DNA of 64,000 bases from Aureibaculum sp. 2308TA14-22 (GTDB lineage Bacteria > Bacteroidota > Bacteroidia > Flavobacteriales > Flavobacteriaceae): contig NZ_JBEWXT010000001.1 of NCBI RefSeq assembly GCF_040538665.1, positions 2,196,501-2,260,500 on the forward strand, read 5' to 3'. The stretch's first letter is position 1. The number at the start of each line of letters is the position of its first letter. Below are positions 9,529 to 18,839 of this stretch, piece by piece. Below the pieces are notes generated by a model. It was not told the origin of the DNA. It made no database searches and saw only the letters and a list, made by a program, of their open reading frames with translations. Both the position numbers and the translations under genes were made by a program.

Positions 9529-9558
9529 TTTGTTTATAAATTGTTCAAAATATACTTG
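9529..9558 (+). promoter_or_regulatory. candidate promoter of the DoxX gene
   Basis: TTTG (9529-9532), an 18-bp spacer and TATACTTG (9551-9558; one mismatch to TAnnTTTG) lie 45 bp before the ATG. Confidence 0.45.
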
Positions 9559-9602
9559 TATGGTTTTAGATCGTTTTCGACTAAAGCATAAATTATAGCA
9601 TT

Positions 9603-9986
9603 ATGACCTCAAAAATTTATTTTATTTTAAGATTAGTGGTTGCATTTATTTTAGTTCAAACATTATACTTTAAATTTTCAGCACATCCGGATAGTGTTCA
9701 TATATTTAGCACATTAGGACTTGAACCTTACGGCAGAATTGGAATTGGAATATTAGAATTAATTGCGGCAATTTTATTATTTATTCCAAAAACAGTTTGG
9801 ATGGGTGCCTTATTATCATTGGGTATTATTTCAGGTGCTATATTCTCTCACCTCACAGAATTAGGCATTGAAGTAAATGGAGATGGTGGCAAAGTTTTTT
9901 ATATGGCAATTATTGTCTTTGTTTTATCTGCTATCATTTTGCTAAAAAACAGAAAAAACATACCATTTATTAATAAAAAAGTGTAA
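9603..9986 (+). CDS. DoxX-like integral membrane protein
   Basis: A 127-residue protein with four predicted transmembrane helices. The first contains RLVVAFILVQTLYFKFSAHP and the second includes the family-like IGIGILELIAAILLFIP. Length and topology fit the DoxX/DoxX-like family of inner-membrane proteins, whose general role is unclear though some take part in redox or thiol stress responses. It has its own candidate promoter and lies divergent to guaA. No partner oxidoreductase gene lies beside it. Confidence 0.7.
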   Translation: MTSKIYFILRLVVAFILVQTLYFKFSAHPDSVHIFSTLGLEPYGRIGIGILELIAAILLFIPKTVWMGALLSLGIISGAIFSHLTELGIEVNGDGGKVFYMAIIVFVLSAIILLKNRKNIPFINKKV

Positions 9987-10124
9987 ATGGTTGATTTTCA
10001 TTAATTTGCTCAATATTATTTAATATATTTGAGCTCTATCTAACTATTTTTCTAACTATCATTTTTTTAACCTTGCTATTATTCCGTATAACTTTTAGCG
10101 GAACAATGCTTAAAATTGCTATGT

Positions 10125-10583
10125 ATGATTACAGAATTAGAAAAAAAAGTTCACAAAAACACTTTACTTATTGACGATTTACTTACAAAGTATTTTGTTA
10201 AGAATTTAGGAAGAAATGATTCAAAAACCATAACTACTCTTAATGCAAATGGTAAATTTTCCTTTGTTCAAAAAGTAAAACTATTTAGCGATTTGGTTAC
10301 TATGCCTAAACTAGATAAGGCTAAATTTAAAGTCTATGCCAAAATAAATAACGATTTAGTTAGCAATGATATTTTGGACCCCAATTACTTTGATAGCATA
10401 CGCAACTACCATCCCTTTTTAATGAATACCTATTTAACCGGATTAGAGGTACTCACATTAAAAGAGAAATTGCTCTTCTCAATCGACCTATTTTCTAATG
10501 ATATTGTTAAGCTAACAAAAATCTATACAGAAAAACCTCAACTTTATTACCAAAAAAAGACAAAAAACATATTTTCTAGATAA
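10125..10583 (+). CDS. conserved hypothetical protein upstream of a Nudix hydrolase
   Basis: I do not recognise the family. The ATG at 10125 gives MITELEKKVHKN; an in-frame TTG three codons earlier is less likely. The 152-residue product is basic, probably alpha-helical and cytoplasmic, with no signal peptide or transmembrane segment. It ends 10 bp before the Nudix gene, so the two are likely co-transcribed and possibly related in function. Codon use looks like that of the neighbours. Confidence 0.65.
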   Translation: MITELEKKVHKNTLLIDDLLTKYFVKNLGRNDSKTITTLNANGKFSFVQKVKLFSDLVTMPKLDKAKFKVYAKINNDLVSNDILDPNYFDSIRNYHPFLMNTYLTGLEVLTLKEKLLFSIDLFSNDIVKLTKIYTEKPQLYYQKKTKNIFSR

Positions 10584-10593
10584 CTTTGGCTGA

Positions 10594-11025
10594 ATGAAGC
10601 AAGAAGTTAGAAAAGCCGTAATGGCTATAATAGTAAACGACGAAAAAAAAGTTTTAATTGGTTCCTCTCCTAGAGATGGTGGTTATAAGTTTCCGCAAGG
10701 CGGTTTAGATAAAGGCGAATATTTTATTGATGGTATTATCAGGGAATTGAAAGAAGAGTTGGCTATTGGTATAACCGAAAAAGATATTTTACAAAGCTAT
10801 ACCGAAACTGTAGGTTATGTTTACCCTAATGAGGATAAATATATTTTTAAAAGACAAGAATTAAATATTGTTAAAGTACAATTTAACGATAAAATGAAAC
10901 TTAAGCCTCAAGATGATGAGTTTGAAGATTTGATTTGGATTTTACCATCAGAGTTATCCAATTACAATACCTATTTTAGAGCTGAAGCTTATCAGAAAGC
11001 TTTAAAAATTTGCGGACTACTTTAA
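10594..11025 (+). CDS. Nudix hydrolase (RppH/diadenosine-polyphosphatase-like)
   Basis: A 143-residue Nudix-fold protein. The Nudix box runs from Gly36 through Glu42, Arg50-Glu51, Glu54-Glu55 and on to Ile58, so all Mg-binding acidic residues are present. The usual Gly near the end of the box is replaced by Ala57. The context YKFPQGGLDKGE resembles RppH-type enzymes that hydrolyse dinucleoside polyphosphates or remove pyrophosphate from RNA 5' ends. The substrate cannot be fixed from sequence. It follows the hypothetical gene closely and is convergent with sanA. Confidence 0.85.
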   Translation: MKQEVRKAVMAIIVNDEKKVLIGSSPRDGGYKFPQGGLDKGEYFIDGIIRELKEELAIGITEKDILQSYTETVGYVYPNEDKYIFKRQELNIVKVQFNDKMKLKPQDDEFEDLIWILPSELSNYNTYFRAEAYQKALKICGLL

Positions 11026-11029
11026 ACTA

Positions 11030-11665
11030 TTATTTTATTTCAATTTTTTCACCTAAAAAATGAGGCTCTACACCTAATAGTAAGTCAACAAAAACTTTTA
11101 CTCTAGCCAAATATTCTCTTAACATCACTTTTGTTCCAGATTGCCCTCCAACATCTTTTGCATTAAAACCTATAGCTTTAATTCCATTTTTTTCGGCAAG
11201 ATAAATAGCTCTTTCGTTATGAAATTTTTGAGAAATAAAAGTAACTTCAGTTAATCCGAAGATTTCCTTGGCTCTAACTACAGAATCTAAGGTTCTAAAC
11301 CCAGCGTAGTCCAAAAATATTTTTTCAGCTGGAATTCCTCCTGCTATCAAATCGTTTTTAAAATCTGTTGGTTCATCGTTATCTACTGTGCAGTTATCGC
11401 CACTGACTAAAATAAATTTAATTTTTCCAGCTTTATATAATGCCACAGCGGCATCAACTCTATATTGATAGAATAAATTAATACGTCCATTTTTTAACAG
11501 CTTAGAAGTACCCAATACTAAACCAACCTTATTCGAATTTATAGTTGAAGTATCATCAAATATTTTATCTTTTGATGTACTTACAACACTATAATTAGCA
11601 ATAAAAATCATCAATAATGGGATAATGACAATAGCCAATAGTACGTATTTAAAACGCTTTTTCAC
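11030..11665 (-). CDS. sanA: SanA/YdcF-like DUF218 membrane protein
   Basis: A 211-residue protein with one N-terminal membrane anchor (YVLLAIVIIPLLMIFIA) and an extracytoplasmic DUF218 domain: VGLVLGTS, RVDAAVALYKAGKIKFILVSGD and the conserved SQKFHNERA. SanA-like proteins affect envelope barrier function in enterobacteria; the enzymatic role is uncertain. The start is GTG, and its G is the last base of the bshC stop codon (TAGTG on the minus strand), so translation is probably coupled to bshC. Confidence 0.82.
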   Translation of the reverse strand: MKKRFKYVLLAIVIIPLLMIFIANYSVVSTSKDKIFDDTSTINSNKVGLVLGTSKLLKNGRINLFYQYRVDAAVALYKAGKIKFILVSGDNCTVDNDEPTDFKNDLIAGGIPAEKIFLDYAGFRTLDSVVRAKEIFGLTEVTFISQKFHNERAIYLAEKNGIKAIGFNAKDVGGQSGTKVMLREYLARVKVFVDLLLGVEPHFLGEKIEIK

Positions 11666-13269
11666 TACAATTGAATTATTGTAAATTTCCCTTGTAATGG
11701 ATGAAGTTTTTCCATCAATGTTGGAATCAAATTATCCCCATAAGCTAAATACAATTCAGAAAAGTTACGTTGCCGTTCTTCCAAGCTTTGGTTGGGAAAT
11801 AGTTCGTCCTGAAGATTTTTTACACGATCTACTTCATCCTTTAGTTTTCTTTTTTGGGCTTTTAACAATCGTTTTTCCAACTTGTCCAAACCTTTTAATT
11901 GTTTTACCTCTTGAGCTTTTACGGCACCAATAAAAGATTTATCTGTTTTATTTGCCAATACTGCTAAATCTTTAAACTGTGCCTCTAGATGGCTGCGTTG
12001 TTCGGAAAAATCAATCTTAATTTCTGAGATTTCCTTGATTTTTTTATTAACTAACTCATTTTGATTTAAAAATAACTCGTCAATAGTAACATTTAACTTT
12101 TCAGCTTTTTTACACTGTTTTTCTGAAATTATCAAAGCAGAATTTCGCAATAATAAAATAGGAAATGGAACTTTCACTGAATTAAAATAATCTTTGAGTT
12201 CTAACCAATATGCCAACTCGCCGCCACCACCTATATAACACAAATTGGGCAATATAACTTCTTGGTATAATGGTCTCATAATTACATTAGGACTAAACCT
12301 TTCAGGCATCTCCTTGAGATGTTTTAGCAATTCATCTTTACCCCAAGATATGTTAGTATCCACTACTTTGTAAACTCCATCTTCAAAAACAATACGTTCC
12401 CTAATCTCATTAGTTAGGTAAAACAAATTAATTTCACGTGGATTTACTTGAATATTATAATTCTTTTGAAGTTCTTCTATACTTTTCGATACTTTTTTAA
12501 AACTGGTTTGATGTAAAAGTTCATCTCCTACAAAAGGAATAAATAACTCTTTTAATTTTTTATCATCTCCATCAATAATTACCAAACCAGATTCGCTAAA
12601 TAATTTATTGGTCAAATATCTAGTAGCCTCTGTTAAAGTATCATGTTTCAAATATGCCTCTTTAAACAACTGTATCAAATAATTAGCATTTTTTGAGGCA
12701 TCTAACGTTTTTTCAAAAACAGCGGCAACATCTTCTAAACCTTTTGTAGATAAACGCCCTACTCCGCCTTTACTATCTCTATTCCAACTTATTTTCTGAC
12801 CTTTAAAATTGAAATAATTAATTTCGTCAAAATCATGATCTTCGGTTGCCATCCAATAAATAGGAACAAAGTTATCATTAGGAAATTCTTCTTTTAATTG
12901 TTTGCAAAGATTAATCGTTGATATAATTTTATACAAAAAGTATAGCGGGCCTGTAAATAAATTGAGTTGATGACCCGTTGTGACGGTAAACGTATTTTCC
13001 TTTTTGAGAAGCTGTATATTTCGCTTTGTTAACTCAGAAGCTTCAACATTTTGATATTGATTTTCTAAAGAGTTGACTAAAACAGTTCTCGACTCTGCTG
13101 TAACTGACAACCGTTTTGTTTCGATTTGCTTTTTAAAACCCGAAATATTAGGAAAGTTTGAATAGAACGATTTAATCTTATCCTTTTCATCAAGATAATC
13201 ACAAATAATATCAGAAAAATAGCCTGTTTTGGAAAAAGGAATCTGAGTAGTACAATCGTCTTCTATCAT
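11665..13269 (-). CDS. bshC: putative cysteine ligase BshC (bacillithiol biosynthesis)
   Basis: BshC adds cysteine to glucosaminyl-malate in the last step of bacillithiol synthesis. The 534-residue length is typical. Signatures include TGHQLNLFTGP (98-108), followed by LYFLYKIIST, and YWMATEDHDFDEIN (138-151), plus a C-terminal coiled coil rich in Lys/Glu (about 400-500). bshA and bshB are not in the window. The stop overlaps the sanA start by one base, indicating a two-gene unit. This suggests the organism uses bacillithiol as its low-molecular-weight thiol, as known for many Bacteroidota. Confidence 0.93.
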   Translation of the reverse strand: MIEDDCTTQIPFSKTGYFSDIICDYLDEKDKIKSFYSNFPNISGFKKQIETKRLSVTAESRTVLVNSLENQYQNVEASELTKRNIQLLKKENTFTVTTGHQLNLFTGPLYFLYKIISTINLCKQLKEEFPNDNFVPIYWMATEDHDFDEINYFNFKGQKISWNRDSKGGVGRLSTKGLEDVAAVFEKTLDASKNANYLIQLFKEAYLKHDTLTEATRYLTNKLFSESGLVIIDGDDKKLKELFIPFVGDELLHQTSFKKVSKSIEELQKNYNIQVNPREINLFYLTNEIRERIVFEDGVYKVVDTNISWGKDELLKHLKEMPERFSPNVIMRPLYQEVILPNLCYIGGGGELAYWLELKDYFNSVKVPFPILLLRNSALIISEKQCKKAEKLNVTIDELFLNQNELVNKKIKEISEIKIDFSEQRSHLEAQFKDLAVLANKTDKSFIGAVKAQEVKQLKGLDKLEKRLLKAQKRKLKDEVDRVKNLQDELFPNQSLEERQRNFSELYLAYGDNLIPTLMEKLHPLQGKFTIIQL

Positions 13270-13320
13270 GTGATAAAAGTAATGAAAAGATTCAAGATTT
13301 AAAATTTAAGACTTAAAAAA

Positions 13321-13381
13321 GAAAACCCCTCTGTCCTTCGGACACCTCCCTTTGAATCCCGATAGCTATCGCGAGGAGAAG
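13321..13381. repeat. intergenic hairpin repeat between bshC and rimO
   Basis: Contains TGTCCTTCGGACA (stem-loop) and the 12-bp palindrome CGATAGCTATCG inside a C/T-rich stretch. I recall very similar dispersed elements in marine Flavobacteriaceae. A decayed AGATT/AGACTT-type stretch (about 13288-13316) lies beside it. It may help terminate rimO transcripts. Confidence 0.5.
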
Positions 13382-13388
13382 AACCATT

Positions 13389-14717
13389 TTATTTACCATT
13401 TACGTTGGAGATTGGCTCTCCGTACAAATCAAAATCACCAGCCTCTGTTATTTTTACGTTAACAAACTGTCCGAGTTGCACATAATGTTTAGTGGCATCA
13501 ACAATAACGTCGTTATCAACATCGGGTGAATCAAATTCAGTTCTACCAAAAAAGTAATTTCCTTCCTTTCTATCAAAAATACATTTAAACGTTTTACCTA
13601 CTTTTTCTTGATTCAGTTCAAAAGAAATTTGACTTTGAATTTCCATTATTTCAGCAACGCGTTGTTCTTTAATCGTATCCGGAATGTCATCAACCAAAGT
13701 GGCAGCATGTGTATTTTCTTCATGCGAATAGGCAAATGCCCCTAGCCTGTCAAAACGAGTTGCGATAACCCAATCTTTCAGTTCTTCAAAAATTTCTTCG
13801 GTCTCGCCGGGATATCCCACAATCAAAGTAGTTCTAATAGCCATTTCGGGGACAGCAGTTCTAAATTGTTTTATAAGATTTGTAGTCTTTTCGTGCGTAG
13901 TACCGCGACGCATGGATTTTAATATCTCCGTATTAATATGCTGTAATGGTATGTCTAAATAATTACAAACTTTAGGTTCATTTTTCATTACCTCAAGCAC
14001 ATCTAAGGGAAAACCCGTTGGAAACGCATAATGTAAACGAATCCATTCTATGCCCTTAACTTTTGCCAGTTCTTTAAGCAAATCTGCCAAAGCCCTTTTT
14101 TTGTAAATATCCAATCCATAATAGGTTAAATCTTGAGCAATTAAAATCAGTTCTTTAATACCTTTTTCGGCTAAACTTTCGGCTTCTTTTACCAAATTCT
14201 CAATGGGAGTAGAAATATGTTTACCACGCATTAACGGAATGGCACAAAAGGAACAAGGCCTATCACAGCCTTCGGCAATTTTTAAATAGGCATAATGCTT
14301 GGGTGTGGTGGTTAAGCGTTCGCCAATCAATTCGTGCTTATAATCGGCTTCTAAAACTTTTAATAAATTGGGCAAGTCGTGCGTGCCAAAATACGCATCA
14401 ACATCAGATATTTCCTTCTCTAGATCGGGCTTATAACGCTCACTTAAACAACCGGTTACAAAAACCTTGTCCACCTCACCCTTTTCTTTTTTATGTGCAT
14501 AATGCAAAATTGTATTGATGGATTCCTCTTTGGCTTTTCCGATAAATCCACAAGTATTTATGACCACAATATTGCCATCATCATTTTCATCTTCATGAAC
14601 CACTTCTTTACCATTAGCTTGCAATTGCCCCATCAATACTTCAGAGTCATAAACGTTTTTAGAGCAGCCTAAAGTAACAACATTGATTTTATTTTGCTTG
14701 GTAGATTTTGTACGCAT
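13389..14717 (-). CDS. rimO: ribosomal protein S12 methylthiotransferase RimO
   Basis: Radical-SAM enzyme that methylthiolates the conserved aspartate of ribosomal protein S12. The 442-residue protein has the N-terminal MTTase domain with cluster cysteines Cys18, Cys56 and Cys90, the radical-SAM CxxxCxxC at Cys151, Cys155 and Cys158, and a C-terminal TRAM domain (about 375-440). LGCSKNVYDSE and the cysteine context separate RimO from the tRNA enzyme MiaB. In many Bacteroidota rimO follows ftsY closely; here about 6 kb of signalling genes separate them. Confidence 0.95.
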   Translation of the reverse strand: MRTKSTKQNKINVVTLGCSKNVYDSEVLMGQLQANGKEVVHEDENDDGNIVVINTCGFIGKAKEESINTILHYAHKKEKGEVDKVFVTGCLSERYKPDLEKEISDVDAYFGTHDLPNLLKVLEADYKHELIGERLTTTPKHYAYLKIAEGCDRPCSFCAIPLMRGKHISTPIENLVKEAESLAEKGIKELILIAQDLTYYGLDIYKKRALADLLKELAKVKGIEWIRLHYAFPTGFPLDVLEVMKNEPKVCNYLDIPLQHINTEILKSMRRGTTHEKTTNLIKQFRTAVPEMAIRTTLIVGYPGETEEIFEELKDWVIATRFDRLGAFAYSHEENTHAATLVDDIPDTIKEQRVAEIMEIQSQISFELNQEKVGKTFKCIFDRKEGNYFFGRTEFDSPDVDNDVIVDATKHYVQLGQFVNVKITEAGDFDLYGEPISNVNGK

Positions 14718-14756
14718 TTAGCTTTATTATTTATTGCAAAAATAGGCTATTATGCT

Positions 14757-15434
14757 TTAAATAAGTCCTTTTTCTTTGGCAATGCGAATAAGGTCTTCGT
14801 CATTTCCTTTTTTAACATCGAGTAGTTTTCTCAAATGACTTTTTTTCTTTTCAATAGAACTCAAAGACAGATTAATATATTGATCTAAATCTTTAGTTTT
14901 AATACCTTGTTCCAAATGCATTAAGATTTTAATATCATTATCGTCAAATTGATCCTTTTCTTTACGGAGATTGATATTATTCAGGTATTTAACTACAGTA
15001 TTGCTGTAAAATGGAGGGTTTCTCAAAATGGTCTTAAAACCAGAAATAAACTCAGCGGGATTGCTATCGTTTTTAATTAATAATCCGTCAGGGTTAATCT
15101 TTGTTAATATATTATGGATACTAAGGCTATCGTTATTTAAGGTTAAAATAACCACTTTCGCCTTTGAGAAGTTCTTTTTTGCATATAAAGCTAAATCTTC
15201 CCCTGATTTATAGTTCCCATCTAATGAGGGTGGTAAATTCATATCAAAATAAAAAAGATCGTATACTTTTTCGGATACGGCCTGTTTCATTTTAGTAATG
15301 GCCTCTTCACAATCAGAAGCAATGTCAATCTGTATATTAAAATCTTCAAGATCGGCATAATTAAACATACTTTTATAAGCTTCGATAATCATTGGATTAT
15401 CGTCCACTATTAATGTGTTTATTAGCTTTTTCAT
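14757..15434 (-). CDS. response regulator, NarL/LuxR-type
   Basis: A 225-residue response regulator. The receiver domain has acidic-pocket residues Asp11/Asp12, phospho-acceptor Asp64 (DLFYFDMNLPP) and the conserved Lys in GLLIKND. An unusually long loop, about 20 residues, sits after the phosphorylation site (SLDGNYKSGED). The C-terminal domain (about 160-225) is a LuxR-type helix-turn-helix with SLSSIEKKKSHLRKLL as the recognition region. It lies 47 bp downstream of a NarL-class histidine kinase gene, almost certainly its partner. Targets are unknown. Confidence 0.85.
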   Translation of the reverse strand: MKKLINTLIVDDNPMIIEAYKSMFNYADLEDFNIQIDIASDCEEAITKMKQAVSEKVYDLFYFDMNLPPSLDGNYKSGEDLALYAKKNFSKAKVVILTLNNDSLSIHNILTKINPDGLLIKNDSNPAEFISGFKTILRNPPFYSNTVVKYLNNINLRKEKDQFDDNDIKILMHLEQGIKTKDLDQYINLSLSSIEKKKSHLRKLLDVKKGNDEDLIRIAKEKGLI

Positions 15435-15481
15435 TACAGTAAAAGAGGAAAAGGGTATCTAACAAAGTTAGTAAATTATTA

Positions 15482-17548
15482 TTAGATAATAGTATATGGT
15501 ATGTTAACTACTATTGAAGTTCCTTTTTTCAGTTCAGAATTAAATGCTACGTTGCCATTTAGACGTTCCACTCTAGATTTAATATTTTTAATTCCTATTC
15601 CGTCTTTTTTGGCATTTGTATTAAAGCCTATTCCATCGTCAATTATTGTTAGGTGTATGGAATTATCGTCACTTTTTAATATAACTTTTACGTTATTTGC
15701 CTTAGCATATTTATTTATATTTTGAACTGCTTCTTGAACAATGCGGTAAATATTCATTTTTATATCTCCAGGTATTTCTTGCCAATTTGTATCAGTATCT
15801 GACAACAACTCATAATTATAGCCATTGGTTTTACTTTTTTGAATCAAAAGATCTTCAATTAGTTGTGTATAACCTACATCAGCATCAATGGCATTGGCAT
15901 GTAACTCATGCGAGACGCTTCTTATTTCGTCAATAACATTAGAAAGACCTTCAATGAATTCTTCTCTTTTTGAAACAGCGTCAGGGTTATTTTGAGGATT
16001 TAGAACCGCTAAGTTCATTTTAATTCCGTATAAATTACCCAATACTCCGTCATGCAGTTCTTCGGACATTCTTTTTTTCTCATTTCGCTTACCTTCGTCG
16101 AGTTTGTATTGTTGCGTAAGCATTAAATTATAGATTTCTTCATTGGCTTGTTGCTGTTCTTTTTCTAATTTTAACCTGATATTTTTTAGCCGCTGGTCTC
16201 TAATTATATAAATTAAAACACCTAGTAATAAAGCTATTGAACTTATAATCAGAATGCGTTTTTTTTGTTCGGTCAGCACTTCTTTTTCCTCAGCCAATGC
16301 TTCGTTTTCCTCTATAAACTCATCAGTTTCAAAACGGATACGAGCAAATTTATTTCTGATAGCTCTTTCTTCTTTTAATAATTCATCATTTAGGGCTATA
16401 TAGCGTTGTGTATATGTATCACTATTGTTTTTATCCAATTTTGATAATAATAATAATAAGGAAGCCAAAAGGTCTCTATAATTTTTTGACCGTTCTGCCA
16501 AGTCTTTAGCTTCATTTGCTAATTGTAAAGCTTTTATGGAATCATTATACGTGGCATAATATTCTGCCAAATGCAATTTATTAATGGTTTTTCCTGAAAT
16601 ATCCCCAATGCTATCTCTGAGCTGTAAAGATTCATGAAATAATTCACTTATGCCTATAGTATCCTTTAATTTAAACTTACTATAAGCTAAATTGTCCAAC
16701 AACATGGCGTATAGCTCAGTATTCTTTTCTTTTAAGCTATCTGTTTTTAGGGCTTGTATATAATTGTTTATAGCTTTATCATGTTGATTGTTATTTTTAT
16801 AAACTACACCTATATTATTTAAGGTATTGGGTTTGAAAGTATTTTTGATTGTTATTTTGGCTTCATATTCTAATGCTTTGTTATGATAAAATAATGCTTT
16901 ATCATATTCTTGTAGCTCATTAAATACAATACCCAAGTTGTTATAACATTTATATAACTGTCTGTTTTTCTCCAAGGGCTTTAATAATTCAATGGCTTTT
17001 ATAGCTGTCACTTCGCTACCTGTATAATCTCTAAGATCAGATTGAATAATGGCCATGTTCATTAGCATTCTACCAGAACGATAATCATCACTTCTCTCCT
17101 TATAAACCTTATGGGCTTGATAATAATAATAGTAGGCACTGTCTTTAACATTTTCTTTATTAAAAAAATTTCCCAGATCCCAATAATTAAAGGCAAGTGT
17201 TTTTGAATCTCCTAATTTAAAAGATAATTGAGTAGATAGATTATTCACTTTTCGAAACGATAAAGAATCATTTAACCTGTAATAGTTCAAAGCTATTTCT
17301 GAAAAATAAGTATTTCTAAGTGTGTCTATACTTTCTAAAAGTGTATTTTTTAATGCTTTCTCTAAATATAATTTCCTTTTTTGGATTGAAAGTTTATTAT
17401 CACTTGAATAATTAATCCAAATATTTATACTATCCTTATTTTTTGTAGAATTATCTTGACCTAGAAAATTATCCCTAGGAAATGTAATAATTGAAAAGCC
17501 AATTAAAAATGTAATATAAAGATTTAAATATTTCAATCTATTTGACAA
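15482..17548 (-). CDS. TPR-containing sensor histidine kinase (NarL-class)
   Basis: A 688-residue membrane kinase. An N-terminal hydrophobic segment is followed by about eight TPR repeats (about 80-385, probably periplasmic), a coiled coil, one transmembrane helix (432-449), a second coiled coil, a HisKA_3-type dimerisation box EELHDGVLGNL with phospho-acceptor His499, and a GHKL ATPase domain with DDGIGF and GIGIKNIKSR. No ATG exists between the upstream in-frame stop and the membrane segment, so TTG at 17548 is the likely start. The response regulator gene lies directly downstream and a 58-residue lipoprotein gene directly upstream. The signal is unknown; TPR sensor regions usually imply protein or peptide contacts. 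Confidence 0.88.
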   Translation of the reverse strand: MSNRLKYLNLYITFLIGFSIITFPRDNFLGQDNSTKNKDSINIWINYSSDNKLSIQKRKLYLEKALKNTLLESIDTLRNTYFSEIALNYYRLNDSLSFRKVNNLSTQLSFKLGDSKTLAFNYWDLGNFFNKENVKDSAYYYYYQAHKVYKERSDDYRSGRMLMNMAIIQSDLRDYTGSEVTAIKAIELLKPLEKNRQLYKCYNNLGIVFNELQEYDKALFYHNKALEYEAKITIKNTFKPNTLNNIGVVYKNNNQHDKAINNYIQALKTDSLKEKNTELYAMLLDNLAYSKFKLKDTIGISELFHESLQLRDSIGDISGKTINKLHLAEYYATYNDSIKALQLANEAKDLAERSKNYRDLLASLLLLLSKLDKNNSDTYTQRYIALNDELLKEERAIRNKFARIRFETDEFIEENEALAEEKEVLTEQKKRILIISSIALLLGVLIYIIRDQRLKNIRLKLEKEQQQANEEIYNLMLTQQYKLDEGKRNEKKRMSEELHDGVLGNLYGIKMNLAVLNPQNNPDAVSKREEFIEGLSNVIDEIRSVSHELHANAIDADVGYTQLIEDLLIQKSKTNGYNYELLSDTDTNWQEIPGDIKMNIYRIVQEAVQNINKYAKANNVKVILKSDDNSIHLTIIDDGIGFNTNAKKDGIGIKNIKSRVERLNGNVAFNSELKKGTSIVVNIPYTII

Positions 17549-17585
17549 TTTGATTATGCTCTACAAAGCTATCCAATAAAATCAA

Positions 17586-17614
17586 AAAACCCTAAGCAAA
17601 TTACTTAAGGTTTT
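17586..17614 (-). terminator. imperfect hairpin between the small lipoprotein gene and the kinase gene
   Basis: Stem of 11 bp with one C/A mismatch (17586-17596 / 17604-17614) and a 7-nt loop, followed on the minus strand by six T. It could be a partial terminator that makes the upstream lipoprotein mRNA more abundant than the kinase mRNA. Confidence 0.45.
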
Positions 17615-17641
17615 ATTATAAATTTGAAAAAGTATCATTTT

Positions 17642-17818
17642 TTAATCATCATCCCTCTCATCAACTTCATTTCCTTGATCTCCAGTATCAGCAGAAGTTT
17701 TTACATCAAATTCTGTTTGCTCGGCTTGTGCGGCTTCATCTAATGTTGCATCTGCATCACAAGAGTAAAAAGCAACTGATAATAGTAATAGTGCAAAAAT
17801 GTTTTTTAAGTTCTTCAT
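17642..17818 (-). CDS. small acidic lipoprotein (58 residues) upstream of the sensor kinase
   Basis: ATG at 17818 encodes MKNLKNIFALLLLSVAFYSC, a signal sequence ending in a lipobox with Cys20. A 38-residue mature part follows, rich in Asp/Glu and ending EVDERDDD. I do not recognise the family. Its position, 93 bp before the TPR sensor kinase on the same strand and after the LytTR gene, suggests an envelope partner or signal of one of these regulators, which is an inference. Its size is below common gene-calling limits. The signal peptide makes it a likely real gene. Confidence 0.7.
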   Translation of the reverse strand: MKNLKNIFALLLLSVAFYSCDADATLDEAAQAEQTEFDVKTSADTGDQGNEVDERDDD

Positions 17819-18046
17819 AGTTTCTATTTTTTTAGTAGGTTATAATTAATTTTTTATTTAAGCTCGTAAATAGTGTCTTTACAAGCATTTTATTTAACTA
17901 GTTGAATTGATTTTGAAGCTTCAAATTCTGTAACAAAACTACGCTGAGACACAACCTAAAGCTAATAATTTAGCAAGGTTATAGTAGATGATAGGCAAAG
18001 AGAAGTGTATTACCCACACATGATAGTAAGTGGAAAAATTAAATTC

Positions 18047-18781
18047 TTAATTTAATGACAATAGTGCATTTTTAGAAATAGATTTTTCTAAAACAACGAC
18101 ATTTTCTTTATACGTTTTTGAAAATGGAATGGCAAAACTATTTTGCTTAATGGTGCATTTAGATTTACCAAAGTGGATTCTAGATACGTATTTTTGGTTT
18201 ACAATATAGCTATTGTGGATTCTAGTAAAATTTTCAGGTAATATACCTTCAAAAAACTTAAGTGTCTTATAAGCACTAATTGTAGTGCCATCATCCATAA
18301 AGAAATCTGTGGATGTATTGTCAGCTTTTAAAAATAGAATTTCGTCCATTTCAATAAATCGGTAGTCTTTATATGACTTTAAGCATAATTTATTGGAAGG
18401 TTGTTTAGGCTCTAATTTTAGCCTAGCTACAGATTTACGCAACTCAAAATCATTTATGGGTTTTAAAATATAATCGTAAAAATTATTTTTCATACAGTTG
18501 TACGCTTCATCTTTTGTTGCTGACAAAGCGATAATATGAGGCATATCAGTAAGGTATTTGTACAATTCGTTTACAAAACTAAAGGCATTCGTACAATTAT
18601 CTTTGCTGTAATCTACATCAATAAAAACAATATCTGGTGTATATTCTAAAATAGTATCAAGCGATTGGTTATAACATTCTGAAGCACCTACACATGCAAA
18701 ATCTACTGTATTATCAAAAAAACTCTGTATTTTTTTGATTGTCGATTTGTTATTCTCTATTATAGAATATCTATTTTGCAT
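18047..18781 (-). CDS. LytTR-family response regulator
   Basis: A 244-residue two-domain regulator. The receiver domain (about 1-120) has phospho-acceptor Asp55 in IVFIDVDYS and the conserved Lys in YILKPIN. The N-terminal acidic pair is weak (Glu9-Asn10 where DD or ED is usual), so phosphorylation may be altered. The LytTR DNA-binding domain (about 133-240) shows FIEMDEILFLKADN, TLKFFEGILPENFTRIHNSYIVN and a beta-rich end. LytTR proteins bind pairs of 9-bp direct repeats about two helical turns apart, and such repeats lie just upstream of this gene, suggesting autoregulation. No LytS-type kinase is adjacent; the nearest kinase gene is 0.5 kb downstream. Confidence 0.88.
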   Translation of the reverse strand: MQNRYSIIENNKSTIKKIQSFFDNTVDFACVGASECYNQSLDTILEYTPDIVFIDVDYSKDNCTNAFSFVNELYKYLTDMPHIIALSATKDEAYNCMKNNFYDYILKPINDFELRKSVARLKLEPKQPSNKLCLKSYKDYRFIEMDEILFLKADNTSTDFFMDDGTTISAYKTLKFFEGILPENFTRIHNSYIVNQKYVSRIHFGKSKCTIKQNSFAIPFSKTYKENVVVLEKSISKNALLSLN

Positions 18782-18801
18782 AATCCCTTAATTTAGTTGC
18801 A

Positions 18802-18809
18802 CTAAATTA
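18802..18809 (-). promoter_or_regulatory. candidate -7 element of the LytTR regulator gene
   Basis: Minus-strand TAATTTAG (one mismatch to TAnnTTTG) lies exactly 30 bp from the distal 9-bp repeat at 18840-18848. That mirrors the + strand element at 18956-18963. The implied 5' UTR is about 15 nt. Confidence 0.45.
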
Positions 18810-18839
18810 CGTAGTTAATTTATTTTTTCTTAGGTATTT

